This document shows positions 1 to 8,401 of a DNA stretch of 64,000 bases, piece after piece. The translations under genes and the position numbers were made by a program. Each line of letters begins with the position of its first letter. Position 1 is the first letter of the stretch. Under the pieces are notes generated by a model. The model ran no database searches, was not told the DNA's origin, and saw only the letters and a program-made list of their open reading frames with translations. This DNA is from Marinobacterium profundum (GTDB lineage Bacteria > Pseudomonadota > Gammaproteobacteria > Pseudomonadales > Balneatricaceae). The DNA lies in the NCBI RefSeq assembly GCF_001528745.1, contig NZ_BCNS01000083.1, positions 1 through 64,000 on the forward strand, in the 5' to 3' direction.

Positions 1-881
1 GAACTAGAATACGCACTTGAAATGCAAGCAGGAATATAATCAGCCTCTGCAAAATAAACTTCAGCAGGCATATGTAAATATTTAACATCAACATTGAACA
101 ATGAACTAATTTTATCGATTTTAACTATATCTTCGTCTCGATGAGGGACGTAAAAAACCCTTAATTTTTCACTATTATAAAACTCAAAAACTTTTTCCAA
201 AAAACAAAGTTCATCTTTAAGAGAAACAATTTTAGCCTCACTGTATTTAGAACCAAAATGATAAGCAATGCTTGTATCTATTTTTTTATCTATTGACTTT
301 TTTCTAAGAAAAGAGTAGTTGTTTTTTATAATTTCTGTTTCACTTTCCAGAAAATCAAAAGCGGTAAAAAGTTTTACTTTTTCGGCTGCAATTGTACCAT
401 TATAAAAAGAACTATAAATTAGATTATTTATAGTTTTTTTCAAAAAGCTACGACCCTCAATTATTGGCCAATAAATATTTTTAGATATATAATCCTTGTG
501 AATACTTATTACTGCCGCGCCATCATCAACTAGAACTGCATTCAAAGGCCTCAAAATACATCTTATATAGTGCATCCACTCTGACCTAAAATCACCGATA
601 TAAACTGAGTCTATTGGATCTTTAAATCTACCTTCAATTTTCATGAGAAATTTAATGATAGAAACATGAAAAAAAAATTTACTACTTGACCATGCCGTAA
701 ATTCTATAATTTCCGCCCACTCGAATATTGAAATCGCATGCTTCATATGCTCATCATTAGACCGACGATAACCTGAGTATCGAACGATAATTATATTTCT
801 TGCCTTTATATCTATTGCTGCAGCTTCACTAGCAGACAAAATCTGAAGCGGTGATTCCACAACAAAAATATTTATTTTCAT
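1..881 (-). CDS. Sialyltransferase-like glycosyltransferase (GT52/polysialyltransferase-type), 3' end cut by window edge
   Basis: The frame is open from an ATG at 881 to the left edge, giving 293 residues without a stop; the C-terminus lies outside the window. The N-terminus (MKINIFVVESPLQILSA) has the pattern of bacterial GT52 and related sialyltransferases. Residues 119-121 are DDG, residues 246-248 are PHR, H270-x-P272 is followed by E274, and a serine pair precedes the cut (S292-S293). These match, in order, the D/E-D-G, HP and SS motifs known in bacterial sialyl- and polysialyltransferases. It starts 19 bp after the neuA stop, so it is the distal gene of the nonulosonic acid cluster. The inferred job is transfer of the CMP-activated sugar to a surface glycan. 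Base composition is very AT-rich. Acceptor and linkage cannot be read from the sequence. Confidence 0.7.
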   Translation of the reverse strand, partial: MKINIFVVESPLQILSASEAAAIDIKARNIIIVRYSGYRRSNDEHMKHAISIFEWAEIIEFTAWSSSKFFFHVSIIKFLMKIEGRFKDPIDSVYIGDFRSEWMHYIRCILRPLNAVLVDDGAAVISIHKDYISKNIYWPIIEGRSFLKKTINNLIYSSFYNGTIAAEKVKLFTAFDFLESETEIIKNNYSFLRKKSIDKKIDTSIAYHFGSKYSEAKIVSLKDELCFLEKVFEFYNSEKLRVFYVPHRDEDIVKIDKISSLFNVDVKYLHMPAEVYFAEADYIPACISSAYSS

Positions 882-900
882 AAATAAGCGATCCAATCGA

Positions 901-1602
901 TTAACAATCGCCTAAAACATGTCGTCTTTTAAAGTAGAACTCTGCCAATTCAAAGTCTACTAACGTATCAACGTCAACCGAACTCTTATTATCCATCACA
1001 TATGCATAGGACCCCTTATTATAAAGAGCACTCAGGTTCCCAACCAAACATCGGTCGATTATGTATATTGCCCCATTCAATCGATATGAAGACTCAAAAT
1101 CCTGAGATCGTCTAATATTTTCATTTACAACAAACCCATCGAGACTATTATAAAGCCCTAGCTTATTACACAATTCAATAGGATATTCTAGCTTACAAAC
1201 AGAGACAATAGCTTTCGCCTTTCTCTCTTTAAACATCCACCAGGCATCCCTGATGTGTCGAAAATTCCGTAATGGCGAGGTTGGTTGTAAGATGGTTATC
1301 GTTTCTATAGCCTTACTTTCATGCTTTTCTACATAATCAACCACATGACAAACCACGTCATTTGTAGTGGTTTCATCTCTTGCTAAAAATGACGGCCTAA
1401 TAAAAGGCACATTAGCCCCAATATCAATAGCAATCTTAGCTATCTTATCACTGTCCGTACTGACTATAACTTTATCAAAAATTCCACTATCCAGCGCAGC
1501 CTCAACGCTCCAGACAATCATTGGCTTTCCAGCCAGTAATTTTATGTTTTTTCCCGGAAGGCGCTTACTGCCTCCTCTGGCAGGGATAATGGCAATATTC
1601 AT
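901..1602 (-). CDS. neuA: CMP-nonulosonic acid cytidylyltransferase (NeuA/LegF family)
   Basis: A 233-residue protein of the acylneuraminate cytidylyltransferase family, which couples CTP to a nine-carbon 2-keto sugar to give the CMP-sugar donor. The N-terminal nucleotide-binding signature IPARGGSKRLPGKN (residues 6-19) is intact, followed by GKPMI and STDSD, both conserved in NeuA/LegF/PseF enzymes. Length fits the single-domain form. The ATG overlaps the stop of the preceding nucleotidyltransferase gene in an ATGA junction, indicating translational coupling. In this neighbourhood the substrate is more likely a legionaminic-type acid than Neu5Ac, because the dehydratase and aminotransferase needed for a 4,6-dideoxy precursor are present; this is inference. 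Confidence 0.9.
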   Translation of the reverse strand: MNIAIIPARGGSKRLPGKNIKLLAGKPMIVWSVEAALDSGIFDKVIVSTDSDKIAKIAIDIGANVPFIRPSFLARDETTTNDVVCHVVDYVEKHESKAIETITILQPTSPLRNFRHIRDAWWMFKERKAKAIVSVCKLEYPIELCNKLGLYNSLDGFVVNENIRRSQDFESSYRLNGAIYIIDRCLVGNLSALYNKGSYAYVMDNKSSVDVDTLVDFELAEFYFKRRHVLGDC

Positions 1603-2651
1603 CTAAATATAACCTCGAAATCCCGCTGGGCTTTTTGATAGTCATCAATACGCCCGATATCCAACCAATAGTCATGGCTTGTATATATCCCTACCTTTTT
1701 CAGCTGATCTATCCGCTGTTCCAACAGAGTCGGCATATCAATTTCTGTATTTTTTCTGACTGATGACACACACTCGGGGCTGAGTACATAGATACCGGTA
1801 TTGATGCGGTGCCGGAAGGTGGGCTTTTCGACCATATTGGTGATTAACCCATTTTCACTTTCAATCACCCCAAATGGCACTTGGTGCTCAAGTTCGCGTA
1901 CACACAGAGTAGCATCAAACTCGTTTAGTTCATGGTGCGCCAGCAAACGAATAAAATCCACCTTGGTGAGTACATCCCCATTCATCATGATCAATGGCAA
2001 TTTGGGAAGTTTTTTAGGCAACGAACCTAAGGCGCCACCTGTGCCCAATGGAATTTCTTCATGAACATAGGTAATACTAACACCGAACTGACTACCATCA
2101 CCAAAGTAATCGTGGATCTGCTCCGGTATGTAGTGGGTGGATATATAAAATTGATAAAAACCCTGCCCCGAAAAGCGCTCGATCAAGTGCGCCAACATGG
2201 GTTTTTCGCCAATCCGGAGCATGGGTTTGGGGCAGTGATCTGTCAACGGACGCAACCGGGTGCCAAAGCCGCCTGCCATAATGAATACTGGATTATCCCG
2301 CTTCATCGGCTGCAAGGCCTGTTGCAGGGTTTTCAAACCTATCAAATAGCCACTTTTATCGACAACGGGCAACGACAACAGATCATATTCCTCCAATATC
2401 TTCAAACACTGCTCGCGTGAATCGGTCACCTTAGTGGTTTTCGGCTGGGTGTTCATTACCCGGGCAACAGGGTCGTTCATATTGCAATCAATCAATAGGC
2501 CACGACGAATGTCACCGTCAGTTACGGTGCCCAACAAGTGTCCCTCATCATCACAGACCAGAGCGATACGCAATGCGCCTCGATCAATAACGCGCATAGC
2601 TTCACGTATCGAGTCAACCGGGCCCAAAACGATGCTTTTCCATTCTGTCAT
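1599..2651 (-). CDS. ptmE: CBS-domain sugar-1-phosphate nucleotidyltransferase (PtmE-like)
   Basis: A 350-residue protein with a CBS pair at about residues 8-115 and an NTP_transferase domain from about 122 to the end. The pyrophosphorylase signature is MAGGFGTRLRPLT, followed by a conserved PKPM. The same architecture is found in PtmE of Campylobacter, which makes GDP-glucosamine at the head of the legionaminic acid route. The CBS pair probably senses a nucleotide. It has a strong AAGGAG site 5 nt before the ATG and lies between neuD and neuA in one minus-strand unit. Substrate (GlcN-1-P or GlcNAc-1-P; GTP or UTP) is inferred from context. A mannose- or glucose-1-phosphate enzyme is less likely here. 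Confidence 0.8.
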   Translation of the reverse strand: MTEWKSIVLGPVDSIREAMRVIDRGALRIALVCDDEGHLLGTVTDGDIRRGLLIDCNMNDPVARVMNTQPKTTKVTDSREQCLKILEEYDLLSLPVVDKSGYLIGLKTLQQALQPMKRDNPVFIMAGGFGTRLRPLTDHCPKPMLRIGEKPMLAHLIERFSGQGFYQFYISTHYIPEQIHDYFGDGSQFGVSITYVHEEIPLGTGGALGSLPKKLPKLPLIMMNGDVLTKVDFIRLLAHHELNEFDATLCVRELEHQVPFGVIESENGLITNMVEKPTFRHRINTGIYVLSPECVSSVRKNTEIDMPTLLEQRIDQLKKVGIYTSHDYWLDIGRIDDYQKAQRDFEVIFR

Positions 2652-2660
2652 TGGAGCTCC

Positions 2661-3299
2661 TTAACTGATGATTCGGTTGCGTGCCGGTATCAAGGTTTGA
2701 TGAGGAGGTACATCCCGCGCAATGGTGGTACCCGCCCCAATGACGGCATGATCACCAATATTCAGATTTTGGATGACATTGGCCCCAGTACCTATATGTA
2801 CACAAATACCAGTAGTCACGCCACCGCTAAGGGAAGCACCAGGGGCCAGATGGTTATGAGGGCCAATGCAGCAGTCGTGCTCGACGATACAGCCGGTGTT
2901 TAACAAAGTATTGTCGCCAATACGCGCGCCTGCTTGAACGATAACACCTGCCATGATCTGCACCCCCTGGCCTAGTTCCACATAGCCGGAGAGGATGGCA
3001 TGAGGTGAAATCACCGAGGTAAAAAGGTACCCCAGACTGGTAAAGCGCTCATATAATTTCCACTGCAGGTCCTTACTTGGTAACGAGCCAAGGCCATTAA
3101 CCAAGTCCACTTCGTCAGGGTGGTATTTTTGCAACAGGACATCGTCGCTCCCAAGGCGCTTCAAGTTGTTCAACGGGCCTCTAGTTTTCATTGTATCCGG
3201 AGAAATAACGGCGATGAGAGTTCGACCTTGAGCACTCAGAATTTCAGCCAGCCCTGCAGCATGACCACCAGCACCGAGCATGACTAGGCGCTTAGCCAC
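2661..3299 (-). CDS. neuD: NeuD/LegH-type sugar acetyltransferase
   Basis: The chosen start is GTG at 3299, giving 212 residues, the usual NeuD length. It is preceded by a GAGGGGG site 9 nt upstream and overlaps the neuB stop by 8 nt; a longer reading from 3380 would run deep into neuB. The N-terminus carries a small nucleotide-binding motif (MLGAGGHA), as in the PglD/NeuD family, followed by a left-handed beta-helix of hexapeptide repeats (for example GDNTLLNTG, GDHAVIGAG). Family members N- or O-acetylate nucleotide-activated or nonulosonic sugars with acetyl-CoA. Here it is the best candidate for acetylating the 4-amino group made by LegC. The alternative is late O-acetylation of the finished sugar. 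Confidence 0.82.
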   Translation of the reverse strand: MAKRLVMLGAGGHAAGLAEILSAQGRTLIAVISPDTMKTRGPLNNLKRLGSDDVLLQKYHPDEVDLVNGLGSLPSKDLQWKLYERFTSLGYLFTSVISPHAILSGYVELGQGVQIMAGVIVQAGARIGDNTLLNTGCIVEHDCCIGPHNHLAPGASLSGGVTTGICVHIGTGANVIQNLNIGDHAVIGAGTTIARDVPPHQTLIPARNRIIS

Positions 3300-4365
3300 G
3301 GATAAATTCCCCCTCTTCGTAATCCCGGCCGGCGACGCAACCCAACAAGGCCCAGTATCGGTAGGGTGAAAGACCATCACCGGGGCGTTTTACCGTCAGG
3401 TTTGCTTTGGTAAAGAGCTCCCCGACCCGAATAGGAGACGCTGCTATCAGACTTTTACGGGCGACAGCCTTGTTCTTCAACTCAGAAGGCTGCGGCCCCT
3501 TGACGCCGTTGCCTAAAGCCAACTCCACACCACGAATTGCACGTACCATGGCAGCCAGCTCATCGGGTTCTAGCGAGGCCTTATGGTCCGGCCCATCCAT
3601 GGTGTTATCAAGGGTAAAATGCTTCTCAATCACTTGTGCCCCAAGGGCTGCTGCAGCCACCGGAATTGTAATCCCGGCGCTATGATCTGAGTAACCGGGA
3701 ATTAGCCCAAAAGATGTGGCCATGGTTTGCATCGCTCGAAGGTTAATTTCCTCCATTGGGGCCGGATACTCAGTTGTACAGTGCAAAAGTGTGACCTTGC
3801 GCTGCAGGGCTTCCCGACCAGCCTTGCTGGCGTAGGCTTCGTAAAACGCCATTTCACTTGGAACTGCCTCGGCCCCGCAGGTGAAACCAAACGCAATTAC
3901 ACCCAGCGCAGACTCCACCTCCGCCAGGGTAGCCATACCGGTCGAAACGATCAAATCACAGCCGGTTCTCGCGTGTTCTAGCACAAAGGGCGCGCTAGTC
4001 AGCTCGCCAGATGCAATTTTCAGGGTTGTTAGCCCAAGATCGTTCACCAAAAACTCTAGGCTTTCGGAATCAAACGCTGTCGAAAGAAACTCTATGCCTA
4101 ACTTATTGCAGTACGCCGCCAAGGCTTTGTAGGTGCCATAATCCAGCTCCAAGCGACTGAGCATGGCGAACTGGGACTCTGACACTTCGGTGTTGCGGGC
4201 CTGATATTCCGCCTGGCGAGCTGCCCGGGTGGCCAATTTTTCGGCTTTGAACGTTTGAAATTTCACGATATCGGCGCCGGCGGTATAGGCTGCATCCACC
4301 AATTTAAAGGCCAAGTCAGCGCTACCATTATGATTCACACCAGCTTCGGCAATAATCTTCACCAT
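3292..4365 (-). CDS. neuB: Nonulosonic acid synthase (NeuB/LegI family)
   Basis: A 357-residue enzyme that condenses phosphoenolpyruvate with a six-carbon N-acetylamino sugar to form the nine-carbon acid. The N-terminal TIM-barrel begins IIAEAGVNHNGS and contains KFQTFKAEKL, the catalytic and PEP-binding region of NeuB proteins, followed by STGMAT and YSDHS. A C-terminal SAF (antifreeze-like) domain (from about residue 290: VARKSLIA, KRPGDGLSP) closes the active site in this family. The gene follows neuC by 14 bp and overlaps neuD by 8 nt. Because LegB and LegC homologues are present, a legionaminic acid synthase (LegI) is more likely than a Neu5Ac synthase. Confidence 0.92.
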   Translation of the reverse strand: MVKIIAEAGVNHNGSADLAFKLVDAAYTAGADIVKFQTFKAEKLATRAARQAEYQARNTEVSESQFAMLSRLELDYGTYKALAAYCNKLGIEFLSTAFDSESLEFLVNDLGLTTLKIASGELTSAPFVLEHARTGCDLIVSTGMATLAEVESALGVIAFGFTCGAEAVPSEMAFYEAYASKAGREALQRKVTLLHCTTEYPAPMEEINLRAMQTMATSFGLIPGYSDHSAGITIPVAAAALGAQVIEKHFTLDNTMDGPDHKASLEPDELAAMVRAIRGVELALGNGVKGPQPSELKNKAVARKSLIAASPIRVGELFTKANLTVKRPGDGLSPYRYWALLGCVAGRDYEEGEFIRG

Positions 4366-4379
4366 ATTTACACCACTTA

Positions 4380-5516
4380 CTAAAGATCATAAAAACACTT
4401 GATTTTTGTCAACTCTACAGACTTGAGAATCTTTAGCATGGCTTCGCAAGTATTTCCTTGGCCATATGGATTCACCACTTGACGGAAACAAGCTCCAAGC
4501 GCAATTTTGAGTGTTTCGGTAATGGCAATCACATCGGCATCACAATGCAGTACGCTGCTTGCAGCTAGGCGGCCGCGTTGACGCGCACCAATATTCACAG
4601 TCGGCACACAAAAAGAGGGAACTTCAATAATGCCACTGGATGAATTACCCACCACCGCTGATGCGTGCTTCACCGCGCTCAGGTAACGCTGCTGTCCTAA
4701 TGACGGTATTGCCAATACGCGTTTGGGACGCTCCCTGGCATAGGCTTCCAGCAACGGGATGATCACACGCCCACCATCGTCTGCGTTTGGGTAGGTCAGT
4801 ATCACTTGATATGACGAGAAACAATCTAGTGCACGAAGTAATTGCTCAAAGGATGACTTGGCCGGCTCGGAAGCGAGCGTGACCGGATGATAGGTAACCA
4901 GAAAATAGGGGCGGTCAATCTTAAAATTTAGTGATGCTGACAACTCTTCTACCGACATCATTTCAGTGCGATGCAAGTAATCAAGCCCGATGGCCCCCAC
5001 ATTGCTTACCCGGCTGGGGTCCTCACCCAGTTGAATGACCCTGTTAGAATGCTCGACTGTTGACGTAAAATGCAGGAGGCTAAACTTCGTAATTGCATGC
5101 CGAATAGCGTCATCGTAAGCCCCTTCAGTGATCTCACCGCCATGAATATGAGCAATGGGTATACGTAAGATCATGGAGGCCTGTGCCGCTGCCAGCGCTT
5201 CGAACCTGTCCCCCAATATCACGACTACATCAGGATCCATTCGGGATAATGCATCCGCGAAACCTATAACTCCAAGGCCTATGCTTTTCGCCGTGCCTAC
5301 CGCTGAATCGGATGACAACAGCATCTCGACTTTCTCGTTGATCCGAAAGCCATCCGCTTCTATCTGCCTGTAGGTCATACCAAATTCTGGTGACAGATGC
5401 ATACCGGAAACCAGTAGCTGTAGCTCTAGTTCCGGATCATTTCGAATATCTTTCATCAACCAGTACAGCAACCCATATTCAGCCCGGGTACCAGTAAATA
5501 CCGCAATTTTTCGCAT
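4380..5516 (-). CDS. neuC: Hydrolysing nucleotide-sugar 2-epimerase (NeuC/LegG family)
   Basis: A 378-residue enzyme of the UDP-GlcNAc 2-epimerase superfamily, hydrolysing branch. It inverts C2 and releases the free N-acetylmannosamine-type sugar that NeuB uses. Conserved elements include the start RKIAVFTGTRAEYGLL, a GDRFE motif, IHGGEITEGAYDD, TYHPVT and GNSSSGIIE. Its ATG lies 1 nt past the legC stop, so translation is probably coupled. Its position between LegC and NeuB matches the biochemical order of the legionaminic pathway. Confidence 0.92.
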   Translation of the reverse strand: MRKIAVFTGTRAEYGLLYWLMKDIRNDPELELQLLVSGMHLSPEFGMTYRQIEADGFRINEKVEMLLSSDSAVGTAKSIGLGVIGFADALSRMDPDVVVILGDRFEALAAAQASMILRIPIAHIHGGEITEGAYDDAIRHAITKFSLLHFTSTVEHSNRVIQLGEDPSRVSNVGAIGLDYLHRTEMMSVEELSASLNFKIDRPYFLVTYHPVTLASEPAKSSFEQLLRALDCFSSYQVILTYPNADDGGRVIIPLLEAYARERPKRVLAIPSLGQQRYLSAVKHASAVVGNSSSGIIEVPSFCVPTVNIGARQRGRLAASSVLHCDADVIAITETLKIALGACFRQVVNPYGQGNTCEAMLKILKSVELTKIKCFYDL

Positions 5517-5517
5517 T

Positions 5518-6666
5518 TTAAACCTCAGTCGGCGAACTGGGTAAATTAACCAATCGGGACTCAGCCCACTCAGAGTGGGTCAGCTCACCACGCAGCGCAT
5601 CGGAAAACATCGGCAACCGGTGCATCAGCTGCCAGACCGGGCGTGTCATCACTCTCTGAGCGTTGGTACTCTCCAATAGGACATTACGACTCTCTAAATC
5701 GGGGCAGATTACGGTATTCAACCAGTAGTTCGAGCGGGCGTAGTCGGGCTCCCTTACAAAGCGGTACTCGCTGCCCTGGAAGAAACCAGCATAGCGTTCA
5801 GCCAACTTACGTTTATTCGCCAGTATTACTTCGAGCCGCTCCATCTGCGCACAGCCCAAAGCCGCGTTGAGGTTAGGCATACGGTAGTTAAAGCCAGGCT
5901 CGTCATGATAAAACTCATAAGGGTGCGCTACCTTGGCCGTAGTGGTTACATGTTTGCCCTTGGCTCCGTCTGCCTGCTCTTGGCACAGTAGCATGCCACC
6001 GCCGCCAGTCGTGATCACCTTGTTACCATTGAAGCTCAGGACACCGAAGCGGCCCAAAGTGCCAGTGTGCAGCCCCTTGTAAAAAGAGCCCAGGCTCTCC
6101 GCAGCGTCCTCAATCAGGCACAGACTCCATTGCCTACAAATGGCCAGCAATTCATCCAGCTGTGCCGGATGGCCGAAGGTGTGCATGGGCATCACCGCCT
6201 TGATGGCAGCGCCACTGGCCTTATGGCGGCAGGAACCGGCATCATCCAGTACGGCGTACTCTTTTAACCAGGCAGCCGTCTTATCAGGGCACAAACCGAA
6301 AGCAATAGGCTCGATATCAAGAAATACTGGATTCGCACCTATATGGTGCAAAGCATTACATGTGGCGACAAAAGTCAGCGCCTGGGTAATAACCAAATCC
6401 CCAGCCCGCACTCCAGCCAGGTGCAGGGCCGTGTGAAGAGCAGCTGTACCGTTAACAGTGGCCACCGCCCAACCAGCACCAGTATAAAACTTAACTTTCT
6501 GCTCAAACTCATCGACAAACTTGCCAACACTAGAGACAAACGTACTGTCAATGGTCTGGGCTAGATAGCCCTTCTCATTCCCCACGAAGCTTGGGGCATG
6601 CAGCGGAATAAAGTCGCTGCTAGCGTATGTATCACGAATAAAATCGATCAGTTTCTGATTTACCAT
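5518..6666 (-). CDS. legC: LegC-type PLP-dependent sugar aminotransferase
   Basis: A DegT/DnrJ/EryC1 aminotransferase of 382 residues from the ATG at 6666 (MVNQKLIDFIRDTY), the usual LegC start. An upstream in-frame start at 6714 would overlap legB by 44 nt and is less likely. The fold signatures are VNGTAALHTALHLAG (PLP phosphate binding), QALTFVATCNA, IEDAAESLGS, and SFNGNKVITTGGGG, whose lysine forms the internal aldimine. The enzyme should add the 4-amino group to the 4-keto-6-deoxy sugar made by the next gene upstream. It lies 4 bp after the legB stop and 1 bp before neuC. Confidence 0.9.
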   Translation of the reverse strand: MVNQKLIDFIRDTYASSDFIPLHAPSFVGNEKGYLAQTIDSTFVSSVGKFVDEFEQKVKFYTGAGWAVATVNGTAALHTALHLAGVRAGDLVITQALTFVATCNALHHIGANPVFLDIEPIAFGLCPDKTAAWLKEYAVLDDAGSCRHKASGAAIKAVMPMHTFGHPAQLDELLAICRQWSLCLIEDAAESLGSFYKGLHTGTLGRFGVLSFNGNKVITTGGGGMLLCQEQADGAKGKHVTTTAKVAHPYEFYHDEPGFNYRMPNLNAALGCAQMERLEVILANKRKLAERYAGFFQGSEYRFVREPDYARSNYWLNTVICPDLESRNVLLESTNAQRVMTRPVWQLMHRLPMFSDALRGELTHSEWAESRLVNLPSSPTEV

Positions 6667-6670
6667 AGAT

Positions 6671-7861
6671 TCACATCTTGCTGTCGAGGTACTTTCCGGT
6701 TTCAATGTGTCCAAAGCCTGGGATCATTTTAAAGAATAGGTCGACAATAGCCTTTTTATCCCAAGCTTGATTACGTTTCATCGAGGTAATGCTGGCCTCG
6801 AAATGATCCAGTAAATCTACATTGAAGACAGGCTCATTCTTGATGATACCTATGTTCACGAAACGCTCCATTTTCAGAATTTCCTGCTCGGTAAAAAACT
6901 CCTCGAAGCTTTTCTCACCCGTGGTATCGCTACCAGTAAATATACATGGCCACTTTCCTTCTTCAGGTAAAGTTTTCACTAGCTCCCGAGCCTCATCTTC
7001 GCTACTGCACTCTAATGCATCTAGACCTTTTTGCTTTAAGTACTTAACTGCGATATCTGAAAAGGATAGAAGATTTAAATTCTTTTTAAACTTAGGAAAA
7101 AAAATATCACGATTTTCCCCAAAGATACAAGACATCAGACAAAGTTCCCCAGACTCAGAAGGAGTTAAGAAAAAACGTTTTACATCATTTGGTGCTGCGA
7201 TAGGCTGCCGCTTTGTCAAACGCAGATTAAAACCATGAAGCAATGAACCATCGGAGAACGCAACATTTGCAAAACGGGCTGTTGATATTTCTATATCTAA
7301 ACTACGCCGCATAAGAAACATTTCCATTATTTTTTTGGAAGCACCCATCATATTAACCGGGTTAGCAGCTTTGTCAGTAGAGACGCAAAAATACTTTCCT
7401 ACACCTTTGTCAATCGCCTGAAGTAGAGTTCTGTCGGTATTCAATATATTGACATCTATCATTCGCATCAGAGTATATGGATCTTTTTCGCTGCGTACAT
7501 GCTTCAACGCTGAAAGATTTAGTATGTAGTCATACTGACCATCAGCTTTAAAAAAAGCATCATACTCAGTTGATCCAATATCCAATGCGAAAGTCTTAAA
7601 ATCTCCACGAATATAACCGAAAGAGCTTCGAATATCACGAACGAGTTCAACCAGATTGTTCTCACTAATGTCAATAACGTGAAGTTTTCTCGGATTACGT
7701 TTGAATATTTCTTTAGTTACTTCTTGACCAATAGATCCTGCACCACCAAGTACGAGGAACCGAGAAGAGCTCACGATTTCTTTGAGTTCAGAGTTAGATT
7801 CTGAAATATCACTTAAGAATAATTCAGTATCACGACCAATGAGAGATAAAACATTATTCAT
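6671..7861 (-). CDS. legB: Nucleotide-sugar 4,6-dehydratase (CapD-like SDR; LegB role)
   Basis: A 396-residue extended short-chain dehydrogenase of the polysaccharide biosynthesis/CapD-like family. It shows a Rossmann motif GGAGSIGQEV near residue 38, the segment SALKHV, an STDKAANP motif, and MGASKKIMEMF where other family members have the catalytic YxxxK. Here the tyrosine position appears to be Met (MMGASKK), as in FlaA1/CapD relatives. It should convert UDP- or GDP-GlcNAc to the 4-keto-6-deoxy form. ATG at 7861 is chosen over an adjacent TTG. The gene is AT-rich compared with legC-neuB. Its identity as a dehydratase is firm; the LegB role rests on adjacency to legC. Confidence 0.82.
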   Translation of the reverse strand: MNNVLSLIGRDTELFLSDISESNSELKEIVSSSRFLVLGGAGSIGQEVTKEIFKRNPRKLHVIDISENNLVELVRDIRSSFGYIRGDFKTFALDIGSTEYDAFFKADGQYDYILNLSALKHVRSEKDPYTLMRMIDVNILNTDRTLLQAIDKGVGKYFCVSTDKAANPVNMMGASKKIMEMFLMRRSLDIEISTARFANVAFSDGSLLHGFNLRLTKRQPIAAPNDVKRFFLTPSESGELCLMSCIFGENRDIFFPKFKKNLNLLSFSDIAVKYLKQKGLDALECSSEDEARELVKTLPEEGKWPCIFTGSDTTGEKSFEEFFTEQEILKMERFVNIGIIKNEPVFNVDLLDHFEASITSMKRNQAWDKKAIVDLFFKMIPGFGHIETGKYLDSKM

Positions 7862-7882
7862 CAAATTTTTCCAAGTTAATAA

Positions 7883-8401
7883 TCAATGGAATTTATTCTC
7901 TGATTTTAGCTTTATATAATTTTCAATATCTCTTTGAGAAAAGACTTTTGCAGGATGCCCGCCCGCTATTGCATATGCTGGAATATCACTAACCACACAA
8001 CTTCCCGCCTGAATAATGGCTCCTTCCCCAATCTTAACGCCGCCAAGAACAATAACTCGGCTACCCAACCAAACGTTACTTTCAATAATTATATCTTTAA
8101 GAATATAATTTGACCCGTAGGGGATAGAATCGCCAGTATCGTAATCATGACTTTGGCAAATAAAAAGGCAGCCTTCTCCTGAATGAAAATTATCGCCAAT
8201 GCTAACCTTACCTCCCCCATTAATAACCAGGCCATTAAAATTGACATTATCTCCAAGATGAGTTTCTTTTGTAACACAAGTTTTATGATTGGCTTTTACT
8301 TTTCCTTTGAAGCTTCCGCATTGGTATTTCACAAGATTTATCCAAAGCTCGCTTTTTAAACTCCGCTTACAATGCATTAAAATTCGAAAAAAATTAATCA
8401 T
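7883..8401 (-). CDS. Hexapeptide-repeat acyltransferase (WbbJ/NodL-like)
   Basis: A 172-residue left-handed beta-helix acyltransferase. Hexapeptide turns run from about residue 45 to 150 (for example GDNVNF, GGKVSIGDNF, NVWLGSRVIVLGGVKIG), and the loop with QSHDYDT provides the probable catalytic histidine. The C-terminal AIAGGHPAKV is typical of maltose/galactoside O-acetyltransferase relatives. The ATG overlaps the flippase stop in an ATGA junction. It probably O-acetylates a sugar of the exported glycan. A second N-acetyltransferase for the nonulosonic pathway is possible. Strongly AT-rich, like the flippase. Confidence 0.8.
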   Translation of the reverse strand: MINFFRILMHCKRSLKSELWINLVKYQCGSFKGKVKANHKTCVTKETHLGDNVNFNGLVINGGGKVSIGDNFHSGEGCLFICQSHDYDTGDSIPYGSNYILKDIIIESNVWLGSRVIVLGGVKIGEGAIIQAGSCVVSDIPAYAIAGGHPAKVFSQRDIENYIKLKSENKFH

